Of a stretch of DNA of 64,000 nucleotides, positions 56,523-64,000 are shown one piece after another. Made by a program: the position numbers and the translations under genes. The number at the start of each line of letters is the position of its first letter. Within the stretch, counting starts at the first letter, position 1. The DNA is taken from contig JAIXMG010000002.1 in assembly GCA_025201345.1 (NCBI GenBank), positions 62,001 to 126,000 of the forward strand. Reading direction: 5' to 3'. The notes under the pieces were generated by a model, which did not search any database, was not told the DNA's origin, and was given only the letters and a program-made list of their open reading frames with translations. The stretch comes from Thamnidium elegans (lineage: Eukaryota; Mucoromycota; Mucoromycetes; Mucorales; Mucoraceae).

Positions 56523-59446
56523 TTAATAAGGAGGGTCATCTCTGTGTCTTTTTGCTTGTCTTTGTCTGAAAAGATCAAAATCTGGTGGTCTATTAGGTCC
56601 CATGCCTGAAAAAAAAAAAGCAGTTAGAAAAAAAAAGGTATGAAAAACTAAAAAAAAAAAACGTTACCTTTGTGAGGTTGATAATCATCGTCATAATCAT
56701 CTCTACCACGACGTTTCATATTTGATTTTCCACCACGCATAGGCATATTTCCACCTCCACCTCCACCACCTCTTGATTTAAAGCCACCACGTCCACCACT
56801 TCCACCACTTCCACCACGGTTATTATTTTGATAATTTCCTCTCATTGGGCCACCTGATTGCATGGGAGGTTTATTGGATTGAGATAGAGGACGTACATTT
56901 TGAGGAGTAGGAACAGGTCCACCTTGAGGAGGTAAGGGTATGATAATATTACGTAATAGATCAACTAATTCCCCAGGCTGAATCATGGGACCATTGAATG
57001 TTTGTGCAGGAGGTAGATTGGAAACAAAGTAAGCAACTGCATCAGGAAGTGGAGCTTGTATAGGTTGTTGCTGAATAGGTTGTTGTTGTAATGGTTGTAT
57101 AGGTTGTGGTTGAGATACACTATTATTCCAAGTATTAACAGGAGGTATGACGGGTGATTCAACTGGTTCTATTTTAGCAACAATAGGAATAACAGGTACA
57201 ATAGGTGAATTAGGTACAATAGTAGGTGCAACAATAGTTGTTGTAGTAGTTCTACGATTTAATTCGGCTGTTGGTTTAAATGTTTGCCATTGATTTAAAT
57301 CAGGTCTAGGATATCTTTCAGGGTGAACAGGTTCTAAAAGAGGTCTCTTTTGATGATCTTTATGTTGTTGTTGTTGCTGTACATGTTGCTGCTGTTGTTG
57401 CTGTTGAGGTTGCTGTTGTTGTTGAGCATCATTTGAATTTGATAAAGAAGCAGCATTAGCTAAAGCAGCAGCATTTAAGTCAGCCAATTGTTCTGCACGA
57501 GCTAAACCACCTAATTCTTGTTCTTGAATATTATGAATATCTAAATAACTTTGTCGAATTAAGAAGGATTCCATTGGGTTGACTTTGGTCATATTAGCCA
57601 TGGCTTCAATACGTCTCTTTTCTACATTTTGAACACTAGCTAAATCACCATACTTGTTTTCATAATCTAAAAATTTAAGCCAAATAGGACCTGCCTTTTC
57701 AGCAGGCATGGTTGCTAATGTTCTTTCAAATAATGCACGTGTATTATTATCATCGTTCATTTGAATTAAGAAATCCAAGTACTGACAAACGAAATCGGGG
57801 TTATCGGCAAATGTCTTTTGTCCCAAACTGAATACTTTACCAGCAACATTAGAGTCTTTTGAATTATGGTATTCCATTAATGCGTCTGAAACGTAAACAT
57901 GATATGTACAGTTGGTAGATTTACGAGCTCTTGAAAATAATGCACGAGCACTTTTAATACCCTGTTTTTAAAAAGAATTGATTAGAGAGAGAGAGAGAGA
58001 GAGAGATAATAAGAATAAAAAATTAAAGCTTACATCAGTACGACGAGCAAATCTCATATAACAAATCCAAACTAAAGAACCAGAACGAGCAATAACATTT
58101 ACTTGTTCATTTAACTTTTGTTCAATTTCTTCTTGTGCCTTTTTAACATGCTTTTCACGAGAACGTAACTGTTCTCTTAATTCACCATCAATATCATCTG
58201 ATAAATTTAAAGAAGCTCTTTCTTCTTCTGCTTCTTGATGAATTTTAGCAATTTCTTGTTGTGACGTTTGCTTTAAATTCTCAATATCGCGTTCCAAGTT
58301 TTCAACTAATGCATCAAAGGCTTGACGAGCATCATCTAATTGTTTCCTTGACTCACATAATTCAGCATATGAGAAATTCAACAATAAACTAAAAAAAAAA
58401 AGATATTCTTTTATATTAGCATTTACGCTGTATAAATACTACCATACATATATAATTTACCTGGTGGGCATAATTTCGATACCTTGTTTTAAAATCGATA
58501 GTGATTTTTCAGGTTTGTTCATTTCTTGATAATAACTTGCAAAACTATACCAAATTTCAGGATAGAATCTCAAGACTAAAAAGGCTTGTTGATAAGTATA
58601 AGCAACACGATCCAATACAGCAGCTTCGTCTTCTAATTGTAAAGGATCTCCCTTTTCCCATTGAATATAATTCTTCCATAATTCTAATTGATTTAATTCC
58701 TGTGCAGTCCAACGAGGAGGCAATGGCACAACGTTCGTATTGATATTATCTGTAAATAATCTCATCTCGCGTAATGCAGTACGTGCTGTCATATAAGCAG
58801 ATGATTTCTCGCCCAAGAACTTTTTAGCCTATATTTTTGATGTCAGTATAAAAAAAAATATACTGCTACAAAAAAAAACACACACTTACAGTTAATCGGT
58901 TTAAATTGTTCTCCCATTGATCATATTCCTTCCAAAGATGCTCAACGTTATTTAAAGGGATGGTAACAGCTTTTTGATAAGCACGGCGCATAGAATCCAT
59001 CTTACGCTGTTCTTCCCAAGTATTTGAGGTCTAAAAAAAAAAAAGCACGGTAAATATCACGTTCAAGATTATTATTATTATTTTTTTTTTTTACCTCTGC
59101 AGACTTTAAAAAGTAGATATAGTCAGCCCAAATAGGACCAGCATCCTTATCAATGCCTACGTTACTCAAGACATACTCGTAAGCCTTTTCGATAATAGCC
59201 CTGGCTTCAGGCGTGACAGCAGAACCACTTTCACCTAAATTAATACGGCGAATATAACCAAGATAAAATTTCCAGAGATCAACAGATAAAACCGTTTTAA
59301 GACAACGTGTAAATAAAGCTTCGACTTCATTAAAATTTGAATATTTGAGTTCCAGTTCAAGATAGGCAAGCCAGTGCTTTGGCTATAAAAAGGACGAAAT
59401 GAATACAAAGACAAAAACAGAAAAAAACTCTTTCCCCAAACCAGAC

Positions 59447-59495
<49 letters not shown>

Positions 59496-60505
59496 AAACC
59501 CAATTCTCTCTCTAAGGCAAAAACAGCAACAAAATAATCATCTTATGTCATTCTTAATAGCTTCCTTGGTTAGAATTTTTTTTTTTCGTACGTCAGAAAA
59601 AAAAAACGGCAAAATTCACGACTCATATAGAAGTATATAATTCTGAGAGAGAGCGAGAGAAAGGGAGAGAAAGGGAAAGAGAGAGAGAGAGAGAGGAACA
59701 CAAAAAAAAAAAGAAAAAGAAAAAGAAAAAAACTTACCGAAGTAGGAAAGACTTTTAAAAACCTTTCATAAATATCACGAATGGCTTCTAAATCACCAGT
59801 TTGTTGAGCATCATTGATTAAACTAGTCCAAGCCTCAATATCATATTTCGATTCCTTAATACGTGCTTCGAGTCTTTCTTTTCTTAAACTTGTCTTATTT
59901 ACAACAACATCAACAGGCTTTTGTTGTTGTTGTTGATGTAAAGCAGCAACTGGAATCTGCCAAGAAGCAGGCGCGCTTAAGAAAGGTGGTGGTTCACTCG
60001 ATTCAACGTCTTGCATAGGATCTTGAGCTGGTTCTTGTTTTACAGGAGTTTTTTCAGTAGCAGATGTTTCTTCTGTAACAGATGCTACAGCTGTTTCTGT
60101 AGTAGACGTTTCTGTGGTAGGATTCTCTGCGATAGGATCCTCTGTGGTAGGATCTTCTGTGGTAGGATCCTCTGTGGTAGGATCCTCTGTGGTAGGATCT
60201 TCTGAAGCTTTTTCTGAAGGCTCTTCTGAAGGCTCTTCTGAAGGCTCTTCTGAAGGCTCTTCTGCAATAGTAGTAGTAGTAGTAGTAGTAGTAGACTCCT
60301 CTGCAGCAGTAGTAGTAGTAGGTTCCTCTGTATTATGTACCTCTGTTGTTGAATCTTTAGGAGTTTCTTCTACGTCTGTCGAAACTTCTACCATTGTTGA
60401 ATCTTGTACGTCTTCTTGATTTTGATTGACGACAGGATCTTCTTCCATAAGAACATCTTCAGCTATAGGTTCATTTGGTGGAGTAGTATTTACAGGTATG
60501 TCCAT
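56523..60505 (-). CDS. RNA14: mRNA 3'-end processing factor Rna14/CstF3
   Basis: About eight exons on the minus strand from ATG 60505. The first 190 residues are disordered and contain tandem repeats (EEPS units, then TTEDP units). HAT repeats follow: KYDIEAWTSLINDAQQTGDL, FLKVFPTSPKHWLAYLELEL, VDLWKFYLGYIRRIN, GPIWADYIYFLKSAE, LWKEYDQWENNLNR, and NPDFVCQYLDFLIQMNDDNN farther on. An acidic coiled-coil insert (58130-58300) and a Gln-rich, then Gly/Arg-rich tail end in the conserved GPNRPPDFDLFRQRQ. Rna14/CstF3 is the dimeric scaffold of cleavage factor IA/CstF that recognises pre-mRNA 3' ends in the nucleus. The intron near 59440-59590 contains an A40+ tract. Confidence 0.92.
60110..60290 (-). 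repeat. Coding minisatellites in RNA14
   Basis: A 15-bp unit encoding TTEDP occurs four to five times, beside a 12-bp unit encoding EEPS repeated four times and a (GTA)n threonine tract. The units remain in frame. Confidence 0.85.
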
Positions 60506-60891
60506 TTATATTCTATATTTTTTTTTTTAGTGAAAAAAAAAAAAAAAAAATTAGATATTAATTTGTGAGAACAACACAATAAAAAAAAATCATCACCTAT
60601 GTGACGTAGATTTCTTCTTTTTTTTAAAGGTCCGTTGAAAAAAAAAAAAAAACGTCAAAAATGTCATGTAGACTACTTGTCACCTTTTCTCTCCTTTCGG
60701 CTCTACTTCTTATAAGGGAACAAGGGATGATTTAGTACCAGTAGACTTGGATATAAACTAGTTTTTATTTTTGTTATTTTATAAAAAAAAAAAAAGGGTA
60801 TTTCAAGTTTTTTCGTTTTTCTTTTTTGTATTTCTTTTTTACGACGAGGTTGTGTTTTATATATTAAAATAAACTTTATTAAGAATATAAA
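60506..60891. other. Divergent promoter region
   Basis: AT-rich with A-tracts (60533-60551, 60640-60652). It separates the RNA14 start from the next plus-strand gene and presumably drives both. Confidence 0.55.
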
Positions 60892-62585
60892 ATGTATTCT
60901 TTGGATTTTGCAGCACAAGTGAGTCGAATATGTATGGATGAAATCCGAAAACGAGGTTAGTTAGTAAACAATGCTGTATTGTCTATCAATTTTTTAATTT
61001 TTTTTTTTTTTTTTGCATTAATAGGCTTAAGAGAACGTAAAATTTTACGAAAATCGGGTAAGTTTCTTTCTTTTGTTTTCTTTGTTCTATATCTTGTTGC
61101 TGTTGTTGTTGTTGTTGTTTTTTCTCCCCTCTTTTACTGTCCCTTTTTTCCCTCCTCCCCGCATTTACTCTCCTACTACAGCAACTGTGTAAACGGTTTT
61201 TTTTTTGCCCCTAAAATAATAATCCCTTCTTCTAAAAACACTTTTTTATTCTGAAATACAGTTCCTAATAGTGTGTTACTATTAAAAGTATTTCGAAAAC
61301 AACATTGTACAGCAGATGATCTTACACATGTTAGTATACACTCAGTAGCAACTTTAATGCAAGATACATTATGGTGTTGTCAAGAAAGGATCGTACCAAA
61401 GAAAGTATGGCGAGTGATTAATTATGAAAGTAAGGTATTTTTTTATTTTATTTTTTTTGTGTTTTATGAAAACTTAAAAAATATCTGGTTTTAGCTTGTA
61501 CATTGAATGATTTATCAAGATTTATATCTAAGCGTGGTGAGAATTTACTTGTTGAAATACTTGATTTTCTTGTACAAGTAATGCGTCATAAATCAGCAAA
61601 TCAAATGGACGCTTACCATTTAGGTGAAGCAATGGGAAAAGTAACATTAGGACCGGCTGATTGTGATCCAATTATTGCAGAAAAAGCGGGCCATTTCTTG
61701 ACACGCATGATTATCGAGCATTCCAAAACGATCCATGGAGAAAAACAACTATTATTCAGGGTCGATTCTGGTTTTGCTTGGCCTACTATATCTCACAGGC
61801 CCATGAGTAAGTCAGAAGCTGCTCGGGCCAAAGCAAAATCTTATAATCGACTTATTAAAAAAATTCATCAACGAAATTTTGACTGGTTGGATATGGCTGA
61901 TATCGCGTTATATGCTTTATTGGAAGATGATTATGAAATTATTATACCTCCCTTTCAAGAACCCTATATTAGTATCTTTTCAACTTCTCTGGATCCTACC
62001 GATGCTATTTTATCACCCATCTTATTCCGCTTAGTGACAGCTGCTAGTAAACCAATTGATCCAGTACCACGAGATCCTTTTGAAAACTCTTACTTGTTTA
62101 AAAACAAGACCGTCATCGAAAATCAAATTCGTGTCGCGTTTGATGATTTCAAACCCTTACTTCAATCAACTCCAATGCGTTATCACGATCCTTATATCAA
62201 TGAAAAGACTTCGGCTCCTAGCAATAATCATCATCATATCAGTAACCATGGCAATAAATCTCATTTGAAAATGATTAATTCTTCCATCTCAAACATGAAA
62301 CTCAATCTCAGAAAACATAAATCTCAAGGAGGCATGCCGAACTGTGATATCATTAATGAAGATACACCATCTGTACCTATTATTTATCATGATGAGAATA
62401 TCAACATCAATAATACCTATAGCGATACCGATTCGCACATGTTATATTCCTCAGAGTATAGTAGCAACAGTAGCAATAATAGTAGTGGTAACAAGACATC
62501 CAAGCATAATCAAGTCAAGAGTATGATGAAGAGAGTAATCAAAATAGGTACACTTGTACCTAGTAAGAAAACTACCATCTACTAA
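60892..62585 (+). CDS. Msb1/Mug8-like RhoGAP-fold protein
   Basis: Four or so exons from ATG 60892 (MYSLDFAAQVSRICMDEIRK). The N-terminal 300 residues show a divergent RhoGAP-like all-helical domain (VLLLKVFRKQHCTADDLTHV, LNDLSRFISKRGENLLVEIL, YHLGEAMGKVTLGPADCD, AEKAGHFLTRMI). Such domains occur in the fungal Msb1/Mug8 family (formerly DUF1708), linked to Cdc42/Rho-dependent growth. No catalytic arginine finger is obvious. The C-terminal third is Ser/Asn/His-rich and disordered with a basic end (KSMMKRVIKIGTLVPSKK). Family assignment is by pattern and moderately sure. Confidence 0.7.
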
Positions 62586-62608
62586 AAAAAAATATATATT
62601 TATACACT

Positions 62609-62647
<39 letters not shown>

Positions 62648-63524
62648 AATTCTACATCTACGTTTATTTATCCTTTATTTTTTTTTTCTTTCTTTAATTC
62701 CCCTAATAATAACTTCTTTTTCTTATATATTTAAAAAAAAACCCTACCTTTTTTTTTTTTTTTTTTTTGCTTTTTTACATTTAATAAAAGCTATATCATA
62801 TTTTCAATAGAAGGAGAGAGACTGCTTTTTTTCAAATCTCCCTTAATGAGAGAAGGCAGGATAGAGTATTAGGCTCGTTAACAACAAAACATATCCCAAT
62901 CGGTATATGTAATAAAACCTATACACAACACTACAATAATAATTAAAACGCACAGACCTCTCCCATCATTTTTTTTTAATTGTAAGAGATGTCATTATTC
63001 ACTTCACTCTCTTTAACCGCCTTGAAAAAAAAAATCATATTGACTTTTCACTCAAAATATATAATGCATGCAGTTTTTTTTTTATGCGCGTACTGAAAAA
63101 AAGAAAGTTATTGAGTAATTGGATTCAATAAGTTCACTATTATCACGGGCTATTACAGTTTACGTTTCGTGTGTGTGTGTTTTTTTTACTACGAACTATT
63201 CGTATACTTTGCCTTACACGAATGATCTAATACACTGTTAGCCTTCTTTCGAATTTCTTGGTGCACGCATTGGTTATCATTTACTGTACATTAAATTAGA
63301 TGCATTCTGACTCCAGTCATGTCGAACAACCCAGCGTATCTTTTCCCTTTTTTGCATTTGATCTGCAGCAAAGATCAGCTTATTCCCGCGCTTCTAACCA
63401 AGCTACAAACGTGTTCGTCGATTATCTTTTTGACTAGACTTTCTATACGAGTTTAATTTAATCTTTTTTAGCTTCGCTTTGGATCGACAAATTAAAGCGA
63501 TACATAATCTGAGAACTATACGCC

Positions 63525-63560
<36 letters not shown>

Positions 63561-64000
63561 CTCCTTGGGTCATGTTAATAAAACCAGTATTAGAAAAAAA
63601 AGGGTTGCGCGCGGGTAACACAAGTGAATCGTAAATTACGTCGTAAAAAAAACAGCCCCTATTTCCTCACAAGAGTCCCCAGTCCTTCTTCTAAAAGCTA
63701 AAATTGTACCCTGGGCATATCCATATATTACGCTCTTGGCTTGGTTTAAACCTTAGCATAAATATCTCTCAAGTGACTGATCGACTTCTACACACTCGAA
63801 AAAAAGTAAGGAGATCCAAAAGAACAAACAAAAATACTGGCTTATCGATCAGATACTATTGGTTAACAGTTTTACGCCAAGCCTAAACCAATTTCTGAAA
63901 GAAAAAGAAAATAAAGAGCATGTAGATGATACGCTGCTGAGATAAACAAATCAGGCTTTAAGATACAGTATGTAAAGTACCTGGAGGGGGGTACCAGGTC
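62586..64000. other. Gene-free end of window
   Basis: Long A and T tracts (62611-62643, 62750-62768, 63531-63556), a (GT)n at about 63169-63180 and no supportable reading frame. Confidence 0.5.

Overview
This is nuclear DNA of a filamentous fungus, almost certainly a Mucorales-type Mucoromycota (Rhizopus/Mucor relative). It is AT-rich, the genes are separated by poly-A/poly-T tracts, and the introns are short (about 45-90 bp, GTAAGT...AG). The proteins are clearly fungal: a septin, Vts1/Smaug, Rna14, an Msb1/Mug8-like protein, PIG-X and a DIRS retroelement. No tRNA, rRNA or CRISPR array was recognised. The species cannot be named from the window.

Housekeeping genes lie in four blocks. Block 1 (0.2-1.7 kb) is a Cdc10-type septin on the minus strand. 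Block 2 (7.8-14.6 kb) holds an LSM protein resembling NAA38, a small RGG-rich protein, a zinc-ribbon/CUE-like protein, a peroxisomal (PTS1) enoyl-CoA hydratase/isomerase, the RNA-binding SAM protein Vts1 and ribosomal protein eL29. Block 3 (25.6-34.4 kb) holds the PP1 catalytic subunit, a PIG-X-like GPI-mannosyltransferase subunit, a DH-PH RhoGEF and a small protein with a PP1-docking-like motif. Block 4 (45.0-62.6 kb) holds a membrane-anchored ubiquitin protease, a RasGEF fused to a Ras-like P-loop domain, a hypothetical protein, the U5 snRNP protein Dib1/Dim1, a five-unit polyubiquitin, Rna14/CstF3 and an Msb1/Mug8-like RhoGAP-fold protein. Themes recur (Rho/Ras signalling, ubiquitin, RNA processing), but these are independent genes, not a pathway cluster.

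The accessory DNA between the blocks is the unusual part. (i) 1.9-7.5 kb holds a decayed, MITE-interrupted lineage-specific gene and a broken IS630/Tc1-like transposase. (ii) 16.8-24.8 kb is a three-layer nest. The shell has Tc1-like ends and TA duplications. Inside it is a DIRS-type tyrosine-recombinase retrotransposon with inverted terminal repeats and an internal complementary region. Abutting that, exactly at its left tip, is a young 3.06-kb element with 195-bp terminal inverted repeats (one mismatch), palindromic iterons and a protein I do not recognise. (iii) 34.6-43.8 kb holds lineage-specific genes that may carry PD-(D/E)XK-like nuclease folds, a 304-bp near-perfect palindrome split exactly at its central TA by an IS630-like element, and an almost intact IS630-like transposase carrying one stop codon.

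In three loci (the DIRS element, the 3.4-5.5 kb gene and the 35.1-35.5 kb frame) long coherent reading frames are broken almost only by TAA/TAG, mostly at positions where CAA/CAG would continue the frame. This looks like C-to-T (CpA to TpA) decay similar to repeat-induced point mutation, which is not an established process in this phylum.
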